This document shows positions 43,771 to 52,665 of a stretch of DNA of 64,000 bases, in pieces (positions within the stretch are counted from its first letter, which is position 1; each line of letters begins with the position of its first letter). The position numbers were made by a program, and so were the translations under genes. The notes under the pieces were generated by a model. That model ran no database searches. It saw only the letters and a list, made by a program, of their open reading frames with translations, and was not told the origin of the DNA. The DNA comes from CAVTLG01 sp963735495. GTDB lineage: Bacteria; Chloroflexota; Ktedonobacteria; Ktedonobacterales; Ktedonobacteraceae. The DNA is taken from assembly GCA_963735495.1 (NCBI GenBank), contig CAVTLG010000011.1:310001-374000 (forward strand). Direction: 5' to 3'.

Positions 43771-43799
43771 TTGACACCTGCACTGGCTCAAGCTACACT
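43771..43799 (+). promoter_or_regulatory. Promoter for the methylmalonyl-CoA mutase gene
   Basis: TTGACA (43771-43776), exactly 17 bases, TACACT (43794-43799), 85 bases before the ATG. The intergenic stretch 43553-43770 upstream shows nothing else. No cobalamin-riboswitch box was seen. Confidence 0.7.
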
Positions 43800-43883
43800 T
43801 TGCATATCAAAGGATGAACATTCCACCTTGTGTCGAGACGTGTTGGCAAGATCTGAGGTTTATAGTCTGAGAGGACGTTATTT

Positions 43884-45626
43884 ATGCTTGAACAACCAGC
43901 AAATAAGCTGAATGGGATGCAGCAGGACGCTCAGTTGACGCAAGAGACGCTCTTTGATGCCACCGTGCTGGAACAGCTCAAAGGGAAGCAACAACAGTGG
44001 GAAGAGATAACCGTACCTCGCACTACACAGCGCTTCCCCGAGCGCGATCATCTGAGAACGACCTCCAGCGTGCCGATTCAACGCCTGTACACTCCCCTGG
44101 ACAACGCAGACCTCAATTATCAACGCGATATTGGCTTTCCCGGCGAGTACCCCTATGTCCGTGGCGTGCAACCAACGATGTATCGAGCCAGACCATGGAC
44201 CATGCGCATGTTCGCAGGCTTTGGTACAGCAGAACAGACGAATGCACGCTTCAAATATCTGCTCAAGCAGGGCCAGACAGGTCTCTCCACAGCCTTCGAC
44301 ATGGCGACGCTCTACGGGTACGATACCGACCATCCCATGGCCGTGGGTGAATTTGGCAAGTGCGGGGTCGCCGTCTCTTCGCTGGCCGACATGGAGATCC
44401 TGTTCGCCGACTTACCATTGGACAAGATTACCACGTCGATGACCATCAATAGTCCGGCGGCGGCTATCTGGGCCATGTACATCGCCAACGCCGAAAAGCG
44501 TGGCTATACAATGGCAAGCCTGGGCGGCACGCTACAAAACGATATCCTCAAAGAATATAGCGCGCAAAAAGAGTTCCTGTTTCCACCCGAACCCTCGCTG
44601 CGCCTAGTCATCGACACCATTGAGTTCGGCACACGCTTTATGCCGCGCTGGAACACCATCAGTATCAGTGGCTATCATATTCGCGAGGCCGGAGCAACCG
44701 CTGTGCAGGAACTAGCCTTCACACTCGCCAACGGCCTGACCTATGTCGAGGCCGCACTGGCACGTGGTTTGCACATTGACGAGTTTGCTCCACGCCTGTC
44801 CTTCTTCTTTGACGTGCATAACGACTTCTTTGAAGAGATCGCTAAGTTTCGCGCCGCACGGCGTCTCTGGGCGCGCCTGCTCCGTGAGCGTTATGGGGCC
44901 AAAGATCCGCGCTCCTGGATGCTGCGCTGCCATGCTCAGACCGCTGGAGTTTCATTGACGGCTCAGCAGCCCGAAAATAATATTACGCGCACCGCGCTCC
45001 AGGCCCTGGCCGCAGTCCTCGGCGGCGCTAATTCGCTACACACCAACTCACTGGATGAGGCGCTGGCGCTCCCGACAGAAAAAGCCGCGCTCATCGCGTT
45101 GCGCACGCAACAAATCATCGCGCATGAAAGTGGTATCACCAATACAGTTGACCCACTGGGTGGCTCCTACTTTCTCGAAGCCCTGACCGACCAGACCGAG
45201 CAGACAGCTCTGGACTACATCACGCGCATCGAGGCATTAGGAGGCGTCTTGCCGTGTATCAAAAATGGTTTCTTTCAGCGCGAAATTGCCGAATCAGCCT
45301 ACCGTTATCAGCAAGAGATCGATCAACAGCAACGCATTATCGTCGGCGTCAACGACTACCTCATGAATGAAGAGATATCTGTCCCTACGCTCTATATTGA
45401 TCAGGTCGGAGAGCGTGCACAGGTGGAACGCTTGCAGCGCGTGCGGCGAGAACGGGACGCGCACGCGGTACAGCACGCATTAGAGCACCTGCGCCGCTGC
45501 GCTGAAGGAACGGAGAATACGATGCCCGCCCTGATTGAGGCCGCCAAAGCCTATGCAACGCTTGGCGAGATCATGGATATCTTCCGCGTCACCTTTGGCG
45601 AGTATCAAGAACCCGCTGTGTTTTAA
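43884..45626 (+). CDS. Methylmalonyl-CoA mutase large subunit (N-terminal, split form)
   Basis: Interconverts succinyl-CoA and methylmalonyl-CoA with adenosylcobalamin. 580 residues covering the whole catalytic TIM barrel: RPWTMRMFAGFGTAEQTNAR, GQTGLSTAFDMATLYGYDTD then HPMAVGEFGKCGVAV, TSMTINSPAAAIWAMYIANA, FMPRWNTISISGYHIREAGA, GGANSLHTNSLDEALALPTE. The C-terminal B12-binding domain (D-x-H-x-x-G) is absent, so this is the large (alpha-N) subunit of the two-gene form known from archaea and some bacteria; the small cobalamin-binding subunit is not in the window. GAGGAC lies 7 bases before the ATG. Confidence 0.93.
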   Translation: MLEQPANKLNGMQQDAQLTQETLFDATVLEQLKGKQQQWEEITVPRTTQRFPERDHLRTTSSVPIQRLYTPLDNADLNYQRDIGFPGEYPYVRGVQPTMYRARPWTMRMFAGFGTAEQTNARFKYLLKQGQTGLSTAFDMATLYGYDTDHPMAVGEFGKCGVAVSSLADMEILFADLPLDKITTSMTINSPAAAIWAMYIANAEKRGYTMASLGGTLQNDILKEYSAQKEFLFPPEPSLRLVIDTIEFGTRFMPRWNTISISGYHIREAGATAVQELAFTLANGLTYVEAALARGLHIDEFAPRLSFFFDVHNDFFEEIAKFRAARRLWARLLRERYGAKDPRSWMLRCHAQTAGVSLTAQQPENNITRTALQALAAVLGGANSLHTNSLDEALALPTEKAALIALRTQQIIAHESGITNTVDPLGGSYFLEALTDQTEQTALDYITRIEALGGVLPCIKNGFFQREIAESAYRYQQEIDQQQRIIVGVNDYLMNEEISVPTLYIDQVGERAQVERLQRVRRERDAHAVQHALEHLRRCAEGTENTMPALIEAAKAYATLGEIMDIFRVTFGEYQEPAVF

Positions 45627-45764
45627 GCATGAGCCATTATGGCACAGAACCTTCTGCATAAACTTGTACACTGACACGAACAAGGAAACATTCTACGGGT
45701 TCGTCGTGTTATCTTCTGTGGAGATAACGTAATGCATTATCCATAGCAGCAAAGGATCGAAGTT

Positions 45765-46190
45765 ATGGCAGATTTAAGAAACCAACCCGAAACGTACTGG
45801 AAAGAACACCTTACGCCTGATCAGTATCGCGTCTGTCGCCTCAAAGGCACCGAGCGAGCTTTTAGTGGCGCACTGTATAAAAATCATGCGGCAGGTACCT
45901 ATGAATGTGTCGCGTGCGGTCAGCCACTGTTTTCCTCAGATGCCAAATTTGAATCGGGATCGGGATGGCCCAGTTTCGACGACCCGCTCAATCGTGAGCA
46001 TGTAGAATTGCACGAGGATAACTCGCACTTTATGCGGCGCACCGAAGTGCTGTGTAAAAATTGCGGCGCTCACCTGGGCCACCTCTTTGACGATGGTCCA
46101 CGCGAAACAACTGGTATGCGCTATTGCATCAACTCTGTGGCACTCAATTTCAAGCCACAAGATGAGACCAATACGAAGTCAGACGCATAG
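45765..46190 (+). CDS. msrB: Peptide-methionine (R)-S-oxide reductase
   Basis: Repairs R-methionine sulfoxide. 141 residues; YRVCRLKGTERAFSGALYKN leads into the zinc site CVACGQPLF and CKNCGAHLGHLFDD (four Cys complete), then RYCINSVALNF with the catalytic Cys in R-Y-C-I-N. SGSGWPSFDDPL is the signature block. Stands alone after the mutase gene, with a small hairpin GTTATCT / AGATAAC (45708-45728) between them. No MsrA gene in the window. Confidence 0.96.
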   Translation: MADLRNQPETYWKEHLTPDQYRVCRLKGTERAFSGALYKNHAAGTYECVACGQPLFSSDAKFESGSGWPSFDDPLNREHVELHEDNSHFMRRTEVLCKNCGAHLGHLFDDGPRETTGMRYCINSVALNFKPQDETNTKSDA

Positions 46191-46240
46191 GTATCATAGC
46201 GAGCAGGGCGTGTCTTTGTAATGGCACGTCCTGCGCACAA

Positions 46241-47467
46241 CTAAAGCGTGATCGCCCCTGTTGCGCTATCTACGTGGATCGTGACTGAAGTCAGTGGCGT
46301 ATCGGTTGGACCTGATAGCACTGTAGCAGCCTGCGCTGGATCATACTCGGCTCCGTGGCAGGGACAGATTAAAAGTTTGCTACCCGGATCGTAGCTTACC
46401 GGACAGCCCGCGTGCGTACAGGTTGCATCATAGGCCACAAAATTTCCACTGGCAAGATGTATCAATACCCCTGGATCGCCTGTCGAGGGAATAGTGAATG
46501 TGACTGCGGTATTCGTTGGCACTGCGCTCACTTTAGCTATCGTCTGAGAGCTACCTGTTGCCGTGCTCGCTTGCGCAGCACCAGGCGCGGCAGGCGCTGT
46601 ACTGGCAGCAGATGAGGGGAGATCCTCTCCAGCAGAAGAACTTGCCCCCGCACTACTGCCAAAAAGGTGGAGAGCATAACCTACGAAGCCCACAATGAGC
46701 ACACTCACTCCACCAGCAAATGCTCCCTTAAGGAAACTCCGTCGCATCTCTTCTTGTGCTCGCAGGGCAGCATATTGACTTCTTTGCCGTGACGGAGACG
46801 TGTTCTGCTGCATAGCTGGTGCCTGCACAGTGGAAGATGGTCCCTCGTGTCCTCCTACCAGCAAGACATAAAGCGCATAAGAGGGTAGATCTTGTGATCG
46901 TGTTGGAGCTTGTGGGAAAAGCCTGCCCATCAACCAGGCATCAATCGAGGGTAATCCTGTGTTAAGAGGACCATTCAGCAGTAGTGTAAGCCAGCAGAAG
47001 AAAAAAACAATGTCAGACCCATAAAAGTAGGGATAGACATGCCAGCTAGCTGAGAGGAAAAAAAGTCCACTGAGCAGCATACCGAAAAAGGCTGCCGGAC
47101 GAAAAAGGCAACCACACAGCGCACCCAGACCTATGGCGATCTCACCACAAGCAATCAGCAAACCAAATAGTTGCGCGTGGGGCAGGGCAACCTGCATGAG
47201 CAGAGCATGCAACGGCGAGCCATGGGCAAATGCGATGATTTGATTTCCGATATAACCAGGCGTCGATTTATGAAAAAACTGCGGATCGGTAAATTTCTGG
47301 ATACCCGCGTAGATAAAAGTGATGGAGAGAAAAAGACGCAACGGCAATAGCACCCAGGCACGAAATTGTAGCGTCTGCTGGACAGGAGGTGTCTCTGCCG
47401 TATGTGTGCTAGACGGTGCATGCCTGTCCTGTAAAGAAGACGGTCGCGAATTATATGTAGACTTCAT
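46241..47467 (-). CDS. DoxX-like membrane domain fused to a C-terminal Rieske domain
   Basis: Probable membrane redox protein of 408 residues. The N-terminal half is a DoxX/DoxD-type four-helix domain (RLFLSITFIYAGIQKFTDPQ, LLIACGEIAIGLGALCGCLF, FGMLLSGLFFLSASWHVYPY). A Ser/Ala-rich linker with a further hydrophobic helix (GAFAGGVSVLIVGFVGYALH) leads to a Rieske [2Fe-2S] domain: CTHAGCPVSYDPGSKLLICP then CHGAEYDP, with the C-x-H and C-x-x-H type ligand pairs. ATG 47467 has AGGAG 7 bases upstream; a longer start at 47626 is unlikely. DoxD/DoxA take part in thiosulfate:quinone oxidoreductase; the substrate here is unknown. Confidence 0.88.
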   Translation of the reverse strand: MKSTYNSRPSSLQDRHAPSSTHTAETPPVQQTLQFRAWVLLPLRLFLSITFIYAGIQKFTDPQFFHKSTPGYIGNQIIAFAHGSPLHALLMQVALPHAQLFGLLIACGEIAIGLGALCGCLFRPAAFFGMLLSGLFFLSASWHVYPYFYGSDIVFFFCWLTLLLNGPLNTGLPSIDAWLMGRLFPQAPTRSQDLPSYALYVLLVGGHEGPSSTVQAPAMQQNTSPSRQRSQYAALRAQEEMRRSFLKGAFAGGVSVLIVGFVGYALHLFGSSAGASSSAGEDLPSSAASTAPAAPGAAQASTATGSSQTIAKVSAVPTNTAVTFTIPSTGDPGVLIHLASGNFVAYDATCTHAGCPVSYDPGSKLLICPCHGAEYDPAQAATVLSGPTDTPLTSVTIHVDSATGAITL

Positions 47468-47736
47468 AAGCGCTCCTGGCCTTAAAACATGAGAGAGATA
47501 CGATAGAGAGATATTGGTTTGATCGAGACGATGCCTGTAAACCTCGTGCTCTTTGCTTGAGTATACAAAACTTCTATGAAATCCCCGTGAAAAAGCTGTG
47601 CTCATCACTAACAAGGTTAATGACATGGAGATACCGTCGTAGTTTCTCTCTAAGTTAGAGGCTCACCCATACGGCCAGAGCACCGTATGGGGAAGAAGGA
47701 AACATCTCCGCGCGATTGCTCTTCCCACCCACCTGC

Positions 47737-48201
47737 TTAGTCAGCCAATACCTGGATACCACTGACCATCACGTAGCCTGTGTCCGCATCAAACTCCATG
47801 AGGATCGTGCCATCACTACGCGCTGTTTCAGGGAATGATTCCACCACCGCGATGTCCGTCCCTTTAGCAGCAGCATTAATGTCAAAAGAACTCAGCGCCG
47901 TGTCACCATTGATCGTGACGTCGAAAACGTTTTGCCCCTTTTGCGTCCAGCTCATCGCGGCGAAATGCAGACGCACCATGTAAACCTCCTCAGGTCTCAG
48001 CTTAGGAATGAGGTAGGTAAAGTCGTAACCGTAACGACTGGTCTGGTACACGCTCTCAGGTGCCGGGTCACTCACGCCACTGGTATTCACCACGTTGTCC
48101 GTGAACCATACTGATCCCCCCGTATAATCCGTATCAGTGATATACGTCATCAAGCCGCCGCCTTTGCCGGACAAGAAGGATGAGTTGCCAGGCGTGACCA
48201 A
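47737..48201 (-). CDS. Malectin-domain fragment
   Basis: Reads as one malectin-like (di-glucose or carbohydrate-binding) domain: DTDYTGGSVWFTDNVVNTSG, YQTSRYGYDFTYLIPKL, YMVRLHFAAMSWTQKGQNVF, ending VMVSGIQVLAD. In secreted proteins this domain follows a signal peptide and catalytic module; here neither is present and the opening residues (VTPGNSSFLSGKGGG) look like non-coding sequence. So it is probably a truncated remnant of a larger secreted protein. ATG 48150 is a second possible start. It lies 114 bases downstream of the DeoR regulator on the same strand. Confidence 0.6.
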   Translation of the reverse strand: MVTPGNSSFLSGKGGGLMTYITDTDYTGGSVWFTDNVVNTSGVSDPAPESVYQTSRYGYDFTYLIPKLRPEEVYMVRLHFAAMSWTQKGQNVFDVTINGDTALSSFDINAAAKGTDIAVVESFPETARSDGTILMEFDADTGYVMVSGIQVLAD

Positions 48202-48315
48202 TCAACCGTGAGATTATTGTGATGTGCTACTAGCAGGCTTTTTCGTCCAAGGAAGAATGATACAGTGTTGTCTCAGAAAGGGAAAAGCAATTCCACTTCA
48301 CTAGCGGACCAATGG

Positions 48316-49101
48316 TTAAGCCAGATATACCTGAATACCCAACGCTTCTAGCGCAGCAAGGATAGGAGCAGGAGCGCCACTATCAGTCACCAGCGTACCG
48401 ACAGAGGTAATAGGAGCAATGAAATGGAGCGCAACGCGATCTAGCTTTGAAGAATCCGCGAGCACAATCGTTTGCTGAGCACGCTGCAATGTGATACGAT
48501 GGGTCAGCATTTCAAGTTGATTGGGTCCCGTCAAGCCATGTTGTGGGCTAAGCCCGGTCACTCCTACGAAAGCCTTGGCGACATACATCTGGCTCAGGCT
48601 CTGTTCGGCAAGCGGTCCTACCAGGGCAAAGAAATCGGGGAGCAGCAGGCCACCGGTCAGCGTCAGTGTAATGCCCTGGACCCCACTTAATTCCATGGCA
48701 ATATTAATGGCATTCGTGACGACAGTCAAAGGCTGCAACTGCGCATGACGGATAGCACGAGCAAGATGTGTTGTCGTTGTACCAGGAGAGAGCGCAATAG
48801 AATCGCCGGGTTGGATCAAACGCAAAGCAACTTGAGCAATATTCGTCTTCTCTTCTACCTCCAGGCTCATGTTTTTCTGAAACGTCAGATCATACGCATA
48901 CGCGCTATACGCCAGCACGTCAACAGCGACAGCGCCTCCATGGACGCGCCGTAAAAGATGCTGTTTTTCTAAGCGTTCCAGGTCACGCCGAATCGTTGAA
49001 GCATTCACCTGGAGTTGCTGGCTTAATTGCTCAGCATCGATCCGTCCATGATGCAGGAGTTCTTGCAGGATTATTTCTGCTCGTAGCGCCCCGTTAGCCA
49101 T
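48316..49101 (-). CDS. DeoR family transcriptional regulator
   Basis: Sugar-phosphate-responsive repressor of 261 residues. DeoR helix-turn-helix at the N-terminus: LRAEIILQELLHHGRIDAEQ and NASTIRRDLERLEKQHLLRR, then VHGGAV. The C-terminal DeoRC sensor domain shows IQPGDSIALSPGTTTTHLAR (phosphosugar loop with T-T-T), and LADSSKLDRVALHFIAPITS. ATG 49101 (MANG) has AGAGGG 4 bases upstream and is preferred to 49113-49242. Strong sigma-70 promoter at 49133-49161. Regulated genes are not visible. Confidence 0.92.
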   Translation of the reverse strand: MANGALRAEIILQELLHHGRIDAEQLSQQLQVNASTIRRDLERLEKQHLLRRVHGGAVAVDVLAYSAYAYDLTFQKNMSLEVEEKTNIAQVALRLIQPGDSIALSPGTTTTHLARAIRHAQLQPLTVVTNAINIAMELSGVQGITLTLTGGLLLPDFFALVGPLAEQSLSQMYVAKAFVGVTGLSPQHGLTGPNQLEMLTHRITLQRAQQTIVLADSSKLDRVALHFIAPITSVGTLVTDSGAPAPILAALEALGIQVYLA

Positions 49102-49132
49102 GTGCCCTCTCATTCTTGCAGTCAGTGTTGAC

Positions 49133-49161
49133 ATTATAGGGCGCTGATAATGAGAAGTCAA
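49133..49161 (-). promoter_or_regulatory. Consensus promoter for the DeoR gene
   Basis: On the minus strand TTGACT (49156-49161), 17 bases, TATAAT (49133-49138), 25-32 bases before the start codon. Near-perfect sigma-70/A match. Confidence 0.8.
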
Positions 49162-49690
49162 GATGCTTTCCTGGCCCTTCTCAGGCAGAACGCGAGCATT
49201 TCTCTCAGCAAAGATACAGGCAAAAACAATTTGATTATCCACTATACAAACACGGCCTGCACTTTACGGGAAATCATCCAAAAAATGATCTATATGTATC
49301 CAGAAAACACGCGCGAAAAAACCCGTATTGGTTTGTCAGAACAAGCAAACTTGTAAAAGATACAGCGGTTATACCCACCAAAGATGATATCATTATTTAT
49401 GTTCCGTAAGAGATCCAGCGTTGGATATGTAGACACGTATCTCATGGCATAGCGCACGCAGATCTCCATTGCTACCCTGGTGCCAATAGCGTTGAGACGG
49501 CGAGCATGGGGACAATCAATCGCCCTGTTTGCAGGTATGCTGGATGTGACAATAGCGTCTCGTCACAGACAACGTTTCTCTCTTTGCTTCAATGCTCTCA
49601 GCTAGCAAGTACCGGCGATAACGAAAAAATGGTGTCCATTGTGAGCAATGCACAGACATCAACAAGTGGACTATATTAGGAGGAAGACGC
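49162..49690. other. Intergenic stretch between divergent genes
   Basis: No supportable gene, repeat or hairpin beyond the DeoR promoter at its left edge. AGGAGG at its right edge is the ribosome site of the ligase. Confidence 0.6.
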
Positions 49691-50812
49691 TTGTTATCTT
49701 ACTCAGAAGCCTGGACTATCGGGGTCGAAGAGGAATACCAAATCATCGATCCACACACACGTACCTTGTGTGCAGCCGGAGAACGTGTGCTTACGCACAT
49801 ACCGGCTAGCATGGACACAATGGTCCATCCAGAATTGAACCGTTCGCAAATAGAAATATCCACACCCATCTGTCATAGCCTGGCGGAGGTCCGCGAAGCA
49901 TTACTACGAGCTCGCCGCAGCGTCATTCACGCTGCCGCGCAAGCACAGCTACAGATAGCAGCGGCTGGCACGCATCCATTTGCTCACCAGAACGAGCAGC
50001 AGACCACTCCCACCGAACGCTATCTCGCTATGACACAGAAATATCAACAGCTTGCACGCGAGCAACTTATTTTTGGTTGCCACATTCATGTTGGCTGCCA
50101 TGATCGAGAGATGGCACTTCAGATTATGAATCGTGCACGCCTCTGGCTCGCACCTTTGCTTGCGCTCAGCGCGAACTCACCATTCAACTCAGGAGTTGAC
50201 ACCGGGTACGCGAGTTTCCGCAGCGAGATATGGTGGCGCTGGCCGACAGCCGGTCCACCACGCTATTTCGCCTCTACCAGCGAATATGCAGGACTGATAC
50301 GCACGCTTATCGAGACTGGCAGCATCGAAGATACCCGCCATATCTATTGGGACATTCGTTTACCAGAACGCTATCCCACCCTGGAGTTCCGCGTTATGGA
50401 TGTATGCCTGACAGTAGACGAAACTGTGATGATGGCCGGGCTGATTCGCGCTCTGGTTGAGACCTGTTATGAACAGACCAGACAGCAGATCCCCTTGTCG
50501 GACGCGTCACCCGAAGTATTACGCGTAGCTCATTGGCGCGCTGCACGCTATGGACTGGACGAAACATTGCTCGACGTCAATGCTGGATTTACTGTTCCGG
50601 CATCTGAATTGATTCAAAGCCTGCTGGCAATGGTACGTCCCGCGCTTGAAAAGCACAACGAGTGGGACGAAATCTCAGCGCAGGTTTATCGCATACTGCA
50701 CCATGGTACAGGCGCCACGCGGCAACGCCAGGTCTTCCAACGCACAGGACGCTTAGAGGATGTCGTCGATTTCGTGGTAGCTGAAACAGCCAGAGGTGTC
50801 GACATGCCTTAA
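49691..50812 (+). CDS. YbdK-type glutamate-cysteine ligase (carboxylate-amine ligase)
   Basis: 373-residue ATP-dependent ligase of the GCS2 family. Characteristic blocks: WTIGVEEEYQIIDPHTRTL (the G-x-E-E-E-x-x opening), NRSQIEISTPICHSLAEVRE, GCHIHVGCHDREMALQIMNR, LAPLLALSANSPFNSGVDTG and LEFRVMDVCLTVDETVMMAG. Members make gamma-glutamylcysteine, or related gamma-amides in mycothiol or bacillithiol bacteria. The start is TTG at 49691 with AGGAGG 7 bases upstream. A convergent, unrelated acetyltransferase follows at a distance. Confidence 0.9.
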   Translation: MLSYSEAWTIGVEEEYQIIDPHTRTLCAAGERVLTHIPASMDTMVHPELNRSQIEISTPICHSLAEVREALLRARRSVIHAAAQAQLQIAAAGTHPFAHQNEQQTTPTERYLAMTQKYQQLAREQLIFGCHIHVGCHDREMALQIMNRARLWLAPLLALSANSPFNSGVDTGYASFRSEIWWRWPTAGPPRYFASTSEYAGLIRTLIETGSIEDTRHIYWDIRLPERYPTLEFRVMDVCLTVDETVMMAGLIRALVETCYEQTRQQIPLSDASPEVLRVAHWRAARYGLDETLLDVNAGFTVPASELIQSLLAMVRPALEKHNEWDEISAQVYRILHHGTGATRQRQVFQRTGRLEDVVDFVVAETARGVDMP

Positions 50813-51228
50813 AGCCGCGCTTCTCATACAACAGCATCAGGGATAGAGCAGAACTGAGCCATCTCAGCATCTTCTTTGGGATGACTCGGCTCTGTGAGCT
50901 TTTTGCTCTGCTATCCCACCTGTCCAGTTCAGACACCAGCTCGCTCCCACCATAAACACCTGCGACAACGCACGGCATGGCCCCTTGCAACTCCTCCATC
51001 ACCCACAGCCCCTAAAAGTATATCCCTCCCTCTTTTTTGTCTCTGCACAGAACCAGCTAGTACTTCATGTCCATATGGGCCATAAAAATTGAGGATCTGC
51101 CAGAACACTCTATAAAGTCACTAGCAGAAGCAATGTGGAGCTCCTTGCTTTTACAGATACGAGTAGTTCTTTGTATTGGCACCCAAAGAGTATTTATCAG
51201 GCAATACTGCCGTGAAAGAGGAAAGAAC

Positions 51229-51408
51229 ATGCGATTAGAACAAATCAAATACCAGACGTGTCCGTATGACGACGAAGAGGGCATCCTACTCACTGACATC
51301 GAGGAAGCACTCCCAGAAACAAACGACGATGGTGATCTGCAATACTACTGCACATCGGGTCATCACACCTTCACATTTCGTGAGGACGATGATTTTGACG
51401 ACGATTAA
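51229..51408 (+). CDS. Small acidic cysteine-containing protein
   Basis: 59 residues, start ATG 51229 with AGAGGAA 6 bases upstream. TCPYDDEEG near the N-terminus and YYCTSGHHTFTF near the C-terminus could bind a metal (two Cys, two His). The tail is a run of Asp/Glu (REDDDFDDD). No family recognised, but a good terminator directly follows, which supports a real gene. It reads in the same direction as the ligase, 416 bases further on. Confidence 0.65.
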   Translation: MRLEQIKYQTCPYDDEEGILLTDIEEALPETNDDGDLQYYCTSGHHTFTFREDDDFDDD

Positions 51409-51435
51409 GCCGAATGTCACATATTTTGCAGCACA

Positions 51436-51483
51436 GTGCCAGCAAGTCTCTTTTCCACTTCCCTGACTTGCCGGCACTTTTTT
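51436..51483 (+). terminator. Strong rho-independent terminator
   Basis: GTGCCAGCAAGTC (51436-51448) pairs with GACTTGCCGGCAC (51465-51477) with one mismatch, then TTTTTTC. Ends the small acidic gene 28 bases upstream. Confidence 0.85.
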
Positions 51484-51644
51484 CATGCAGAGACAGCTAT
51501 ACATCTCCTTTATATATATGTATAGCAATCCATAGAAATACTCCTGTTATAAATAATTCCTTGATTTTCGTACGAGAAAAAGAAACTTTCTGGCAACTAG
51601 AAAGCTTCTTTTTCTTGACGTTAGCACCACAGAGGCAAGCACGA

Positions 51645-52454
51645 TTAGGCATCGCGTCTCCGTCTGTACCACTCCACCGCAAAATCGACAGCAGCGCGCT
51701 GAGGAAACAAACGAGACTCAGCGGCTCCCACCATACCGAAAGTCACACGATTGGTCTGTTCCAGCTCAGCACCAATTTCAGGAAAGACGTCAGAGTCGAT
51801 CTCGATATCCTTGTACCATTTCCATATGCGCTGACCATTCTCCAGGATAGGCGAACCTTCTTTTACCAGGACCGCGCCAGGCACACGATATTCAGCAAGA
51901 TGAAATGAGGTGTTGCGATCATAACTAACACCCAGCATGAGCACCCAGCCCGCCAGATCATAGATACGCGCCAGCGGAGAGCCTTCACCAAGTCCATAAT
52001 CTAGCGCATGTTCGGCAGTAATGCTAGCGGCATACCGTCCCCACGCGGCAAAAGATACGGTCGGATGATTACTGCGCAGCACACCGGGCCAGGTACGAAA
52101 TGCTTCAACAATTTTTCCCATCAAATATGAAGCGGTCGTCAAAGGATTAAAGGCGGGCATCGCTTCGTAGAGTGACTGCCAACTCACCTGCGGCACAGGT
52201 GGATTAATCCATTGCGCAGGATCAGAGTAGTTACCGGTCTGCGTCGGCATCACAATGGTTCCCGTCTCTGTCACCACGTCCATCAACGCCTGCACCACAG
52301 CATCAGGACCACCACGTACCCAGCCCAGCGAGCGCAAAGAGGAGTGAACAAGCAGCGTCATACCAGGTTTCACTCCCAACTGACGCAATTCATGAACCAG
52401 GCTTTCCCGCGTGAGTGCGGTACTGGTCGCCTGTCTATTATCATCTTCAGCCAT
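51645..52454 (-). CDS. AAC(3)-family N-acetyltransferase
   Basis: 270-residue protein of the antibiotic N-acetyltransferase superfamily. Landmarks: TRESLVHELRQLGVKPGMTL, LVHSSLRSLGWVRGGPDAVV, GTIVMPTQTGNYSDPAQW, RSNHPTVSFAAWGRYA (with the H-P-x-x-S-F motif) and LGEGSPLARIYDL. Family members acetylate the 3-amino group of aminoglycosides, but many chromosomal ones have no proved resistance role, so the substrate is open. GGAAG lies 6 bases before ATG 52454. It is divergent from the TrmB gene at 52666, and the operator between them (52611-52654) could act on both. Confidence 0.88.
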   Translation of the reverse strand: MAEDDNRQATSTALTRESLVHELRQLGVKPGMTLLVHSSLRSLGWVRGGPDAVVQALMDVVTETGTIVMPTQTGNYSDPAQWINPPVPQVSWQSLYEAMPAFNPLTTASYLMGKIVEAFRTWPGVLRSNHPTVSFAAWGRYAASITAEHALDYGLGEGSPLARIYDLAGWVLMLGVSYDRNTSFHLAEYRVPGAVLVKEGSPILENGQRIWKWYKDIEIDSDVFPEIGAELEQTNRVTFGMVGAAESRLFPQRAAVDFAVEWYRRRRDA

Positions 52455-52594
52455 CACAGGCTTCCTTCCGACACATATATTGCTCTTTTGTTTTGAGACA
52501 TCAATCTTCTACAGATCTCACTTTTATTATAACAGAGTTTCGATCCACTCGATATGTCTGCGCATTTGAGGGTCTCCATCCTTTGCGAACACCC

Positions 52595-52654
52595 TTGACA
52601 AGCGACAGAGTTTTCCTGTATAGTAGTAGCAGTTACTACTACTATACAGGAAAA
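52595..52654 (+). promoter_or_regulatory. Promoter overlapped by a 19-bp perfect palindrome
   Basis: TTGACA (52595-52600), 18 bases, TATAGT (52619-52624). The arms TTTTCCTGTATAGTAGTAG (52611-52629) and its exact reverse complement (52636-52654) flank a 6-base spacer, and cover the -10. Binding here would block transcription of the TrmB gene, so autorepression is likely. The left arm ends 11 bases before the ribosome-site region. Confidence 0.8.
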
Positions 52655-52665
52655 GAGATGCAGAT

